A DNA stretch of 52,323 nucleotides from Mycobacteriales bacterium (GTDB lineage Bacteria; Actinomycetota; Actinomycetes; JAFAQI01): contig DASZRO010000062.1 of NCBI GenBank assembly GCA_035550055.1, positions 1 to 52,323 of the forward strand. Direction: 5' to 3'. A program made the translations under genes and the position numbers. The notes under the pieces were generated by a model. The model saw only the letters and a program-made list of their open reading frames with translations, was not told the DNA's origin and searched no databases. The first letter of the stretch is position 1, and the number at the start of each line of letters is the position of its first letter. Below, piece by piece: positions 16,816 to 27,261 of this stretch.

Positions 16816-18354
16816 TCAGTTGACCTGTCGCTCCCGGCCGGTCCAGTACGGCTCGCGCAGCTTGAACTTCTGAACCTTCCCGGTCGCCGTACGCGGGATG
16901 ACGTCGACGAAGTCGATCGACGTCGGCGCCTTGTAGCCGGCCATCCGCTGCTTGCAGTGGGCGATCAGGTCCGCCTCGCTGCAGGTGGCGTCGGGGCCGC
17001 GGACGACGATCGCCTTGATCGTCTCGCCCCACTTCTCGTGCGGTACGCCGATGACGGCGCACTCGACGACGCCGGGTGCCGAGAACAGGCAGTCCTCGAC
17101 CTCGATCGAGGAGACGTTCTCCCCGCCCGTGATGATGATGTCCTTCTTGCGGTCGGAGATCGTGAGGTAGCCCTCGACGTCGATCACCCCGCCGTCGCCG
17201 GTGTGGAACCAGTCGTCCTCGAGCGCGTCCGCGGTCGCGTCGGGCTGCTGCCAGTAGCCCTCGAGCACCACGTTGGAGCGGGCCTGCACCTCGCCGGAGT
17301 CGCTGATCCGCAGCGTCACGCCCAGCGCCGGAGCGCCGGCGCGGCTGAGCTCCTTGGAGATCTCGGTGATCGGCCGGCCCGCCTGCTCCCGCCGGCGCCG
17401 GTTGATGGTCAGCAGCGGGGAGGTCTCGGTGAGGCCGTAGATCTGGCAGAACTCCCAGCCAAGCTCGTCCTCGATGCGCTCGATGGTCCTCGACGGCGGC
17501 GGGGCCCCGGCGCAGACCACGCGGGCACGCCGGCCGGCGCCCGGGATCGGCCCTTCCCACGTCGCTCCGGCTTCGAGCACCGCGTTGACCACCGCCGGCG
17601 CGGCGCACATCAGGGACACGTCGTGGCGTGCGATCCGGTTGAGGATCTCGCCGCCGTCGACTTTGCGCAGCACCACCTGCGGGACGCCGAGCGCAGCCGT
17701 CGTCCACGTCATGCCCCAGCCGTTCGCGTGGAACATCGGCAGGGTGTGCAGGTAGACGTCCCAGTCGCTGACGCCCGCGTGCATGCCGAAGGTGACCGCG
17801 TTGAGCCAGACGTTGCGGTGGGTGAGCTGCACCCCCTTGGGCCGGGCTGTGGTCCCGCTCGTGTAGTTGATCGTCGCCGTGGCGTCCTCCGACGCATCCG
17901 CCCACGGCTGCGGCTCGCGGTCGAAGCGCAGCAACGCGTCGTCGCTTTCCGCGCCGAGCAGGAACCGGTGCTTGGCCGAGACGGTCGGGATGTCCTCGTT
18001 GGTCTCCGGGTCGACGAGCAGGACCGTCGCGCCGGAGTGCTCGACGATGTACTCGACCTCCTCGGTGCGCAGTCGGAAGTTGATCGGGACGAGGACCCGC
18101 CCGGAGGCAGGCACGGCGTAGTACAGCTCGAGGTGGCGTGCGGCGTTCGGAGAGACGACCGCAACCCGCTCTCCCACGCCGACCCCGAGCTCGTCGAGGC
18201 CAGCCTGCAGCGCACGAACCCGGCGGGCGACGGCGCCGTAGGTCAGCTCGCCCAGACTGTCGTGAGCAGTCGGCTCGTCGATGACGCCGATCCGGTCGGC
18301 GTAGACGGTCTCGGCGCGTGCGAGAAAGTCAGCAGTGGTCAGCGGCACCTTCAT
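16816..18354 (-). CDS. Long-chain fatty-acid-CoA ligase / acyl-CoA synthetase (AMP-forming)
   Basis: 512 residues from ATG 18354 (MKVPLTTADFLARAETVYAD); 17 further upstream codons are open but do not resemble the family. The AMP-binding loop YTSGTTARPKGV, the central YGLTETSP motif, the hinge WFHTGDGGVIDVEGYL and SDRKKDIIITGGENVSS, and the C-terminal catalytic lysine region TATGKVQKFKLRE are all present. It should activate a carboxylic acid to its CoA thioester through an acyl-adenylate. Chain-length preference cannot be read from sequence. A terminator-like hairpin about 69 bp upstream separates it from osmC. Confidence 0.93.
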   Translation of the reverse strand: MKVPLTTADFLARAETVYADRIGVIDEPTAHDSLGELTYGAVARRVRALQAGLDELGVGVGERVAVVSPNAARHLELYYAVPASGRVLVPINFRLRTEEVEYIVEHSGATVLLVDPETNEDIPTVSAKHRFLLGAESDDALLRFDREPQPWADASEDATATINYTSGTTARPKGVQLTHRNVWLNAVTFGMHAGVSDWDVYLHTLPMFHANGWGMTWTTAALGVPQVVLRKVDGGEILNRIARHDVSLMCAAPAVVNAVLEAGATWEGPIPGAGRRARVVCAGAPPPSRTIERIEDELGWEFCQIYGLTETSPLLTINRRRREQAGRPITEISKELSRAGAPALGVTLRISDSGEVQARSNVVLEGYWQQPDATADALEDDWFHTGDGGVIDVEGYLTISDRKKDIIITGGENVSSIEVEDCLFSAPGVVECAVIGVPHEKWGETIKAIVVRGPDATCSEADLIAHCKQRMAGYKAPTSIDFVDVIPRTATGKVQKFKLREPYWTGRERQVN

Positions 18355-18423
18355 GGCCGGGACGATATGCCTCGACCCAGCGCCCCGCTTCATCGCGGCG
18401 ACCAAGAGCGCGGCCGATCCCCT

Positions 18424-18488
18424 GTCGCCGAGCCCTACCTTTTTGGTCTTTCAGACCCCCTTGAAAGACCAAAAGCGTTGGGCTCGAC
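18424..18488 (-). terminator. Two-tier hairpin terminator after osmC (copy 1 of a repeated element)
   Basis: A perfect 13-bp inner stem, TTTTGGTCTTTCA (18441-18453) with TGAAAGACCAAAA (18462-18474), encloses an 8-base loop. An outer pair, GTCGCCGAGCCC (18424-18435) and GGGCTCGAC (18480-18488), extends the symmetry. Read on the minus strand it starts one base after the osmC stop and is followed by an A/G-rich stretch. The same flank and stem recur after pgl at the window end. Confidence 0.85.
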
Positions 18489-18489
18489 G

Positions 18490-18930
18490 TTAGGCGAGGC
18501 GGGCGTCGAGGGTGATCGTCGTACCGGACAGCGCCTTGCTGACCGGGCAGCCCGCCTTGGCGGTCTGCGCCGCGGTCTGGAAGCCTGCGGCGTCGAGGCC
18601 GTCGACCTCGGCTTCGACCTCGAGCGCGATGCCCGTGATCGCGAAGCCGCCGCGCTCGGCGTCGGGGCCGAGCGTGACGTGGGCGGTGACGTCGAGTGCC
18701 TGCGGTGTGCCACCTGCCTGCGCGATCTCGTTCGACAGCGACATCGCAAAGCAAGCCGCGTGTGCCGCCGCGATCAGCTCCTCCGGGCTGGTCGTCCCGG
18801 GCGACTCCTCGGCGGCCCGTTTCGGGAAGCTCACCTCGTAGGTGCCGACTCCGCTGCTGGTGAGCTCGACCTGACCCGACCCTTCCTGCAAGGTGCCGTT
18901 CCACGCCGTGCGTGCGGTCCTGGTGGGCAT
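18490..18930 (-). CDS. OsmC family peroxiredoxin-like protein
   Basis: 146 residues from ATG 18930, with GAGG close upstream. The fold is that of OsmC/Ohr: an N-terminal strand pair (TARTAWNGTLQEGSG), SPEELIAAAHAACFAMSLSN carrying the first reactive cysteine, and KAGCPVSKALSGT carrying the second. The two-cysteine pair reduces organic hydroperoxides in this family. The TSPEELIAAAHAACF pattern fits the OsmC rather than the Ohr branch. The start is 48 bp from the divergent alcohol dehydrogenase start, so the two may share a control region. A strong hairpin follows the stop. Confidence 0.93.
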   Translation of the reverse strand: MPTRTARTAWNGTLQEGSGQVELTSSGVGTYEVSFPKRAAEESPGTTSPEELIAAAHAACFAMSLSNEIAQAGGTPQALDVTAHVTLGPDAERGGFAITGIALEVEAEVDGLDAAGFQTAAQTAKAGCPVSKALSGTTITLDARLA

Positions 18931-18978
18931 CGGGGCCTCCTCGTCGACGAGTGGTACGCCGAACCCTATGTTGACGCC

Positions 18979-20055
18979 ATGGTGCGCGCCGCCGTCCTGG
19001 ACGAGGTCAACGGAACCCACTCGGTCCGCGAGATCGCGTTGCGGGAGCTCGGTCCGGATGACGTCAGGGTTCGAATCGCAGCGGCAGGGATCTGCCACTC
19101 GGACCTGTCCCTCGCCAACGGGACGCTGGCACAAACGTTTCCCGCCGTACTCGGCCACGAAGGATCCGGCGTCGTCGACGCGGTCGGCGAGCAGGTGACC
19201 CACGTCGCCCCCGGCGACCGCGTCGTTCTCAACTGGGCTCCCCCGTGTCGCAGCTGCTGGTTCTGCCAGCACGACGAGCCGTGGCTGTGTGAGAACTCGG
19301 CCGCCGCCTCACGCCAGCCGCACGCCACGCTGGAGGGCGTCGACCTCTACCCCGGGATCGGCACCGGCGCGTTCGCCGAGCAGACGGTCGTGCCGGCGGC
19401 CGCTGTCATCCCGATCGCCGACGACATCCCGCTCGAAGTCGCCGCGCTGCTCGGCTGCGCGGTGCTGACCGGAGTCGGCGCCGTGCAGAACACCGGGCGG
19501 GTGAGGCAGGGCGACGCGGTGCTGGTGCTGGGCCTCGGCGGCGTCGGGCTGTCGGCGCTGCAGGGCGCGCGGCTCGCGGGCGCGTCCGTGGTGATCGCCG
19601 CGGACCTGAGCGCCGACAAGGAGCCGCTGGCCAGGCAGTGTGGCGCGACGGAGTTCGTCGTCGGCGGTGACGATCTGGCCAAGCGGGTCCGGGCGCTGAC
19701 CGGCGGCCGAGGGGTGGACGTGGCGCTGGAGTGCGTCGGGCGCAGCGCGACCATCCGGCAGGCATGGAGCTGCGTCCGGCGCGGCGGCCGCGCCGTCGTC
19801 GTCGGCGTGGGCAGCAACGACGACCGGGTCGAGTTCGGCGCGTTGGAGCTGTTCTACTTCGCGCGCTCGGTCACCGGGTGCGTGTACGGCGCGACCGACC
19901 CGGACCGCGACGTACCGCGCCTCATCGACGCCTGGCGGGCGGGCGAGCTCGACCTGGACGCGCTCGTCACGAACCGCACGGATCTCTCCGGCGTCGATGC
20001 GGCGTTCGAAGCGATGCGCGCGGGTCACGGCGGCCGCACCCTGCTGATTCCGTAG
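18979..20055 (+). CDS. Zinc-dependent alcohol dehydrogenase (MDR family)
   Basis: 358 residues from ATG 18979. The catalytic zinc site is expected at GICHSD and GHEGSG, and the structural zinc site is complete in CRSCWFCQHDEPWLC. The coenzyme loop VLVLGLGGVGLSAL and a following acidic residue (ADLS) indicate NAD. It oxidises or reduces alcohols and aldehydes; the subgroup resembles class III-type dehydrogenases, some of which use thiol adducts of formaldehyde, but the substrate cannot be assigned. It is monocistronic, divergent from osmC and followed by the acnR promoter region. Confidence 0.92.
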   Translation: MVRAAVLDEVNGTHSVREIALRELGPDDVRVRIAAAGICHSDLSLANGTLAQTFPAVLGHEGSGVVDAVGEQVTHVAPGDRVVLNWAPPCRSCWFCQHDEPWLCENSAAASRQPHATLEGVDLYPGIGTGAFAEQTVVPAAAVIPIADDIPLEVAALLGCAVLTGVGAVQNTGRVRQGDAVLVLGLGGVGLSALQGARLAGASVVIAADLSADKEPLARQCGATEFVVGGDDLAKRVRALTGGRGVDVALECVGRSATIRQAWSCVRRGGRAVVVGVGSNDDRVEFGALELFYFARSVTGCVYGATDPDRDVPRLIDAWRAGELDLDALVTNRTDLSGVDAAFEAMRAGHGGRTLLIP

Positions 20056-20074
20056 CGGCACCTCGGCGAGGGCG

Positions 20075-20092
20075 GAATTTTCGCCGAAATTC
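20075..20092. promoter_or_regulatory. AT-rich perfect palindrome upstream of the acnR-like gene
   Basis: GAATTT (20075-20080) and AAATTC (20087-20092) are perfect inverted arms around TCGCCG. It is an AT-rich island in about 70% GC surroundings, 50 bp before the regulator start, and looks like a protein-binding site or part of the promoter upstream region. Confidence 0.45.
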
Positions 20093-20113
20093 GTATGCTT
20101 CGGTTATTGCAAG

Positions 20114-20130
20114 ACGAACGTACGGTTTGT
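20114..20130. promoter_or_regulatory. Candidate TetR-type operator overlapping the acnR promoter
   Basis: ACGAAC (20114-20119) and GTTTGT (20125-20130) are inverted arms with one mismatch around GTACG. A possible -10 element TGTAAT (20128-20133) overlaps the right arm and TTATTG (20104-20109) could be a -35 element with an 18-bp spacer. Transcription would then begin about two bases before the GTG at 20143, giving a nearly leaderless mRNA. Binding here by the encoded regulator would give autorepression. Confidence 0.45.
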
Positions 20131-20142
20131 AATCTCCGGGGT

Positions 20143-20753
20143 GTGCCGAAGGTTTCCCCCGAGCGACTCGAAGCAACCCGGCGTCGGGTTCTCGACGGCG
20201 CCCGGCGGGCATTCGCCAGACATGGGTACGAAGGCGCCACCGTACGCCGGCTGGAAGAGGAAACCGGCCTGTCCCGCGGCGCGATCTTCCACCACTTCGC
20301 CGACAAGGACGCGCTGTTCCTCGCCCTCGCCGAGGAAGACGCCGAGGAGGTCGCGACCCTCGTCGACGACTTCGGTCTGGTCGGCGCGATGCACAAGCTG
20401 CGCGACAAGGATGCGGGCTGGCTCGGCGTACAGCTCGAGGTGTCGCGCCGGGTCCGCACCGACCCCGCGTTCGCCGCACTGTGGGCGCATCACCTGCGCG
20501 CCATCACCCGCGCCACCCAGGCCCGGCTGGCCCGGCAACGAGACGCCGGAGTCGTCCGGGATGATGTTCCGGTCGAGACGCTCGCGGCGTTCCTGCTGCT
20601 CGTGTACGACGGGCTAGTTGCGCAGATGGCGACCGGGCTGCCGGTCCAGCACTTCGAGGCGATCCTCGACCTCGCCGAGCAGTCAGTTCGCGAGACCCCA
20701 CCGCACCACGACGCACCGATTTCCGCACCACCGACCAGCACAGGGAGAGCACA

Positions 20754-20757
<4 letters not shown>
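20143..20757 (+). CDS. acnR: TetR family regulator, AcnR-like aconitase repressor
   Basis: 204 residues from GTG 20143; 16 upstream codons are open but overlap the promoter-like sequence. The N-terminal TetR helix-turn-helix is clear: [22 protein letters not shown], then [16 protein letters not shown]. The ligand domain is typical in size. It overlaps the acn start by four bases (GTGA), the same arrangement as acnR-acn in corynebacteria and mycobacteria, where AcnR represses aconitase. The symbol rests on this context and the HTH, not on a database match. The C-terminal tail after about residue 185 is low complexity. Confidence 0.85.
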
Positions 20758-23516
<2,759 letters not shown>

Positions 23517-23521
23517 CCACG

Positions 23522-24265
23522 ATGGACCTCGGACTCACCGATCGGGTGTACGTCGTCACGGGCGGCACCAAAGGGCTCGGCTTCGCCGGTGCCAGAGCGC
23601 TGGTCGCCGACGGTGCGCGCGTGGTCGTGTCGTCGCGGTCGCAGGCCTCGGTCGACGCCGCCGTGGCGCAGCTCGGCGACAACGCGCGCGGCATCGCCGC
23701 GGACAACGCCGACCCTGGTACGCCGCAGCGTCTGGTCGACGCCGCCGTGGACACCTGGGGCCGCCTCGACGGGGCCCTGCTCAGCGTCGGCGGACCGCCG
23801 GGAACGGACGCGCTCGGCGCCACCGACGAGCAGTGGCGCGAGGAGTTCGACACCGTCTTCATGGGCACCGTCCGGACCGTCCGCGCGGTCGCCGCACAGC
23901 TCGGCGAAGGCGGGGCGATCGGCCTGGTCCTGTCGACGTCGGCGAAGAGCCCGATCCCCGATCTCGCCATCTCCAACGGGCTGCGACCGGGCCTGGCGAT
24001 GTGGGCGAAACAGCTCGCCGACGACCTCGGCCCGTCCGGCGTGCGCGTCGTCAGCTTCCTGCCCGGCCGGATCCTCACCGACCGCACGCTGGCCCTCAGC
24101 CCCGAGCCCGCCGACCGCGACCGGATCGCGGCCGCGATCCCGCTTCGCCGCTACGGCGACCCGGCGGAGTTCGGTCGCGTCGTGGCGTTCGCGCTGTCCC
24201 CTGCCGCGTCGTACCTCACCGGGTGCGCGATCCCGGTCGACGGCGGAGCGCTACGACCGCTCTGA
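23522..24265 (+). CDS. SDR family protein lacking the canonical Tyr-Lys pair
   Basis: 247 residues from ATG 23522, five bp after the acn stop. The Rossmann fold is complete: TGGTKGLG (13-20) for NAD(P), SVGGPPG in place of the usual NNAG, and a C-terminal LTGCAIPVDGGA. In the active site the serine is kept (STS, 138-140) but the usual YxxxK reads SNGLR (151-155), so both catalytic Tyr and Lys are replaced. Relatives with the SNxLR pattern exist among bacterial SDRs annotated as 3-oxoacyl reductases. Either chemistry differs or the protein is regulatory or structural. No substrate can be proposed. Confidence 0.88.
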   Translation: MDLGLTDRVYVVTGGTKGLGFAGARALVADGARVVVSSRSQASVDAAVAQLGDNARGIAADNADPGTPQRLVDAAVDTWGRLDGALLSVGGPPGTDALGATDEQWREEFDTVFMGTVRTVRAVAAQLGEGGAIGLVLSTSAKSPIPDLAISNGLRPGLAMWAKQLADDLGPSGVRVVSFLPGRILTDRTLALSPEPADRDRIAAAIPLRRYGDPAEFGRVVAFALSPAASYLTGCAIPVDGGALRPL

Positions 24266-24309
24266 CTCGGCGAGCAAGCGAACACCTGTCGTCTGCAAGG
24301 ATGTTCGCC

Positions 24310-25128
24310 ATGTCTGAGTCGAAGATGACGCTCGCCGAGGCCAAGGCGCTCGTCGACACGGTGCCCACCTGGTACCACAACATGGAGCTCATGCCGGGCC
24401 TGCGCAGCCCGGGCGGGTGGGACGTCGGCCAGACGGTCGACCTGCTCCCGTGGCCTGACCTCAGGGGCAAGCGCTGTCTCGACATCGGCACCTTCGACGG
24501 CTTCCTGGCCTTCGAGATGGAACGCCGCGGCGCGTCCGAGGTGATCGCCACCGACATCCCCGACCACCACTCCTGGGACTGGCCGCCGCTGGAGCGAGAG
24601 GCCGGCATCGCCGCCATGGACGCCACCATGGCCGAGAAGGGCAAAGGGTTCGCGGTCGCCAAGCAGATCCTCGGCTCGAAGGCGGAGCGCAAGGTCATCA
24701 GCATCTACGACCTCTCCCCCGAGACGGTCGGCGAGTTCGACATGGTGGTGTGCGGCGATCTGCTGCTCCACCTTCGCGACCCGCTGCGCGCGCTCGACGC
24801 GGTGCGCAGCGTCACCAGGGGCCACTTCATGTCCTGCGAGCTGCTCGACGCGCCCCTCACGCTGATGCACCCGCGCTATCCGGCGGCGACCGTCTACCTC
24901 GCTCACGGCCCTCGCCAGTGGTCGGTGCCCAACGCGGCGGCTCACCGGCGCCAGCTCATCGGAAGCGGCTTCGGGATCGAGAAGGCCGTCCGCTACTCGG
25001 TGCCGACGCAGAACGTCTCCACCCGGCCGCGTGGCCTTCGCGGCTGGCCTCGCTACGCCGCCAACTACCTGGTGTCGAAAGGTCCGGGTACGCCGCACCA
25101 GGCGCTGCTCGCCCGACCGCTCGTGTAG
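24310..25128 (+). CDS. Class I SAM-dependent methyltransferase of unknown substrate
   Basis: 272 residues from ATG 24310, which has AAGGA eight bases upstream; the ATG at 24301 touches that site and is less likely. The AdoMet-binding motif CLDIGTFDGFLAFEMERRG near residues 57-75 and ATDIPDHHSWDWP are followed by DMVVCGDLLLHLRDPLRAL, the later motifs of the fold. The type resembles proteins often annotated as CmoB-like tRNA methyltransferases in actinomycetes, but true CmoB use cannot be shown. It stands 44 bp after the SDR gene and may be in the same transcript. Confidence 0.85.
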   Translation: MSESKMTLAEAKALVDTVPTWYHNMELMPGLRSPGGWDVGQTVDLLPWPDLRGKRCLDIGTFDGFLAFEMERRGASEVIATDIPDHHSWDWPPLEREAGIAAMDATMAEKGKGFAVAKQILGSKAERKVISIYDLSPETVGEFDMVVCGDLLLHLRDPLRALDAVRSVTRGHFMSCELLDAPLTLMHPRYPAATVYLAHGPRQWSVPNAAAHRRQLIGSGFGIEKAVRYSVPTQNVSTRPRGLRGWPRYAANYLVSKGPGTPHQALLARPLV

Positions 25129-25172
25129 AAAAACCGATCGCGGAGTTGATCATCTGTCCGGATACTTCGGAC

Positions 25173-25430
25173 ATGGCGGGTCTGGTCTTTCTCGGTGTGC
25201 TGCTCGCGCTCGGTGGCGCGTCCGCGCTCGGCTGGACCGCCGACAGCCGCGACAGCGACTACGGGATCGGGCCGGTGCTGCAGCCGGCTAACCGACGAGC
25301 GGACCGTCCGCCAGCGGCGCGTCGCTCGCCTGACGCTCGAACTGGGTCCGGTACAGCTCCGCGTACAGGCCGCCCGCCGCGAGCAGGTCGTCATGACGGC
25401 CGCGCTCGACGATGCGGCCGTCGTCGATGA
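25173..25430 (+). CDS. Possible small single-span membrane protein
   Basis: ATG at 25173 opens MAGLVFLGVLLALGGASALGW, a clear membrane segment, followed by TADSRDSDYGIGPV; an aliphatic span followed by a short DSRD tail occurs in small actinomycete membrane proteins. No good ribosome site precedes it; instead a TGTCCG/CGGACA inverted repeat (25155-25173) covers the start. The frame stays open to 25430, so the last 143 bases run antisense through the ABC exporter 3' end, which is suspicious. It is a real candidate only for its first 40 residues. Confidence 0.3.
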   Translation: MAGLVFLGVLLALGGASALGWTADSRDSDYGIGPVLQPANRRADRPPAARRSPDARTGSGTAPRTGRPPRAGRHDGRARRCGRRR

Positions 25431-27207
25431 CGAGGATCACGTCTGCCTCACGGATCGTCGACAGTCGGTGGGCGATGACGAGCGAGGTACGCCCGGCGAG
25501 CGCGGTCGCCAGCGCCCGCTGAACCGCCGCCTCGGATTCGGAGTCGAGGTGCGCGGTCGCTTCGTCGAGCACCACGACCGACGGCGCCTTCAGCAGCAGC
25601 CGGGCGATCGCCAGCCGCTGCTTCTCGCCGCCGGAGAGCCGATAGCCGCGGTCCCCGACGAGGGTGTCGAGGCCCTCGGGCAGGCTCCGGACCAGCTCGG
25701 CGATCTGCGCCGCCTCGACCACGGCCCACAGCTCGTCCTCGGTGGCGTCGGGCTTGGCATAGGTGAGGTTGGCCCGAATGGTGTCGTGGAACATGTGCGC
25801 GTCCTGCGTCACCACTCCGATCACGCCGCGCAGCGACTCGAGGGTCACCGAGCGCACGTCCCGGTCCGCGACGAGCACCGCGCCGGACTGTACGTCGTAC
25901 ATGCGCGTGACGAGCTGGGAGATCGTCGTCTTGCCGGCGCCGGACGGACCGACGAGTGCCACCAGCTGGCCGGGCTCGGCACGGAAGGAGACGTCGTGCA
26001 GGATCTCCCGCTGGGGGGCGTTGTCGAGGACCGCCACCGCCTCGAGGGAGGCCAGCGACACCTCTGAGGCCACGGGGTAGCGGAAGGACACGTGGTCGAA
26101 CTCGATCGCCAGCGGCTGGCCGCGCTCGGCGCTCAGTGCAGTGGCGTCCGGCGCGTCGGCGATCATCGGCGGCAGGTCGAGCACCTCGAAGACCCGGTCG
26201 AAGCTCACCAGGGCGGTCATCACGTCGACCTGCACGTTGGACAGCGACGTCAGCGGCCCGTACAAGCGGTTGAGGAAGGCCGTCAGCGCGACCACCGTGC
26301 CGACCGTCAGCGCCCCGTGAATCGCCAGCCGACCGCCGAGACCGTAGACGAGCGCGGTGGCGAGCGCCGCGACCAGCGACAGCGAGACCAGGAAGATCCG
26401 GGCGTACATCGCCTGCTGGACGCCGATGTCGGCGACCCGGCGCGCCTTGGTGCGGAACAGCCGGTCCTCGTCGGCCGGCCGGCCGAACAGCTTCACCAGC
26501 AGCGCGCCCGCCACGTTGAAGCGCTCGGACATCTGGGTCGACATCTCCGCGTTGAGCACGTAGCTCTCCCGGGTGATCCGCTGCAGCCGGCCCGCCATCA
26601 GCCGGGCCGGGATGATGAACAACGGCAGCAGCACCAGCGCCAGCAGCGTGATCTGCCAGGACAGGTAGAACATCGCGCCCAGCACGATCGCCACGCTGAT
26701 CACGTTGCTGACGACGTTGGACAGGGTGCCGGTGAACGCCTGCTGCGCGCCGAGGACGTCGTTGTTGATCCGGCTGATCAGCGCGCCGGTCTGGGTGCGC
26801 GTGAAGAACGCGATCGGCATCCGCTGGATGTGCTCGAACACCTTCGAGCGCATGTCGTAGATCAGCCCTTCACCGATGCGCGCGGAGAACCAGCGGCTGG
26901 CCAGCGACTCGACCGCGTCCACCACGGCCAGGACGGCGACGACGCCGGCCAGTAGTTCGGTGAGCCCGACCCGGTGGTGGCCGATTCCCTTGTCCAGGAT
27001 GGCGCGGAAGATCAGCGGGTTGACTGCCCCGATGACCGCGTCGAGAACGATCAGCAGCAGGAACCACACCAGCTGACGCTTGTACGGCGCGGCGAACCTC
27101 GCGATCCGGCGCAGCGTCCCCGGCGGCAGCTTCGCGTCGACCACGGAGCTGTCGCGGCGGAACGACTGGGCGAGATGCATCCCCGCCATGGGTCCGTGCA
27201 TCGACAT
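25288..27207 (-). CDS. ABC exporter, fused membrane and ATPase domains
   Basis: 639 residues from ATG 27207. Residues 35-330 hold six membrane segments of a type IV exporter (KRQLVWFLLLIVLDAVIGA onward, with the RTQTGALISRINND coupling region). The ATPase domain has Walker A GPSGAGKTT, signature LSGGEKQR, Walker B VVVLDEATAHLD and the switch His in IAHRLSTI. It should work as a homodimer or with a partner to export a lipid or hydrophobic compound; the substrate is unknown. The gene follows the acyl-CoA dehydrogenase gene on the same strand, and its ribosome site lies in a small hairpin. Confidence 0.94.
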   Translation of the reverse strand: MSMHGPMAGMHLAQSFRRDSSVVDAKLPPGTLRRIARFAAPYKRQLVWFLLLIVLDAVIGAVNPLIFRAILDKGIGHHRVGLTELLAGVVAVLAVVDAVESLASRWFSARIGEGLIYDMRSKVFEHIQRMPIAFFTRTQTGALISRINNDVLGAQQAFTGTLSNVVSNVISVAIVLGAMFYLSWQITLLALVLLPLFIIPARLMAGRLQRITRESYVLNAEMSTQMSERFNVAGALLVKLFGRPADEDRLFRTKARRVADIGVQQAMYARIFLVSLSLVAALATALVYGLGGRLAIHGALTVGTVVALTAFLNRLYGPLTSLSNVQVDVMTALVSFDRVFEVLDLPPMIADAPDATALSAERGQPLAIEFDHVSFRYPVASEVSLASLEAVAVLDNAPQREILHDVSFRAEPGQLVALVGPSGAGKTTISQLVTRMYDVQSGAVLVADRDVRSVTLESLRGVIGVVTQDAHMFHDTIRANLTYAKPDATEDELWAVVEAAQIAELVRSLPEGLDTLVGDRGYRLSGGEKQRLAIARLLLKAPSVVVLDEATAHLDSESEAAVQRALATALAGRTSLVIAHRLSTIREADVILVIDDGRIVERGRHDDLLAAGGLYAELYRTQFERQASDAPLADGPLVG

Positions 27208-27208
27208 G

Positions 27209-27224
27209 CGTTACCTCCGTAACG
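27209..27224 (-). promoter_or_regulatory. Hairpin that presents the ABC exporter Shine-Dalgarno in its loop
   Basis: On the minus strand CGTTAC and GTAACG form a perfect 6-bp stem around the tetraloop GGAG, and GGAGG is the evident ribosome binding site of the gene starting at 27207. It could be a translational control element or, as DNA, a palindromic operator. Confidence 0.45.
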
Positions 27225-27261
27225 GCAACGTCGACCCGCGCCGCACGCTTCCCGGACCGGT

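Noticed and set aside
16957-18978. Long N-terminal extension in frame with the alcohol dehydrogenase
   Set aside because: Antisense to acyl-CoA synthetase and osmC; homology begins at ATG 18979.
19068-19077. GGTTCGAATC, resembling a tRNA T-loop
   Set aside because: It lies inside the alcohol dehydrogenase coding frame and no cloverleaf can be built around it.
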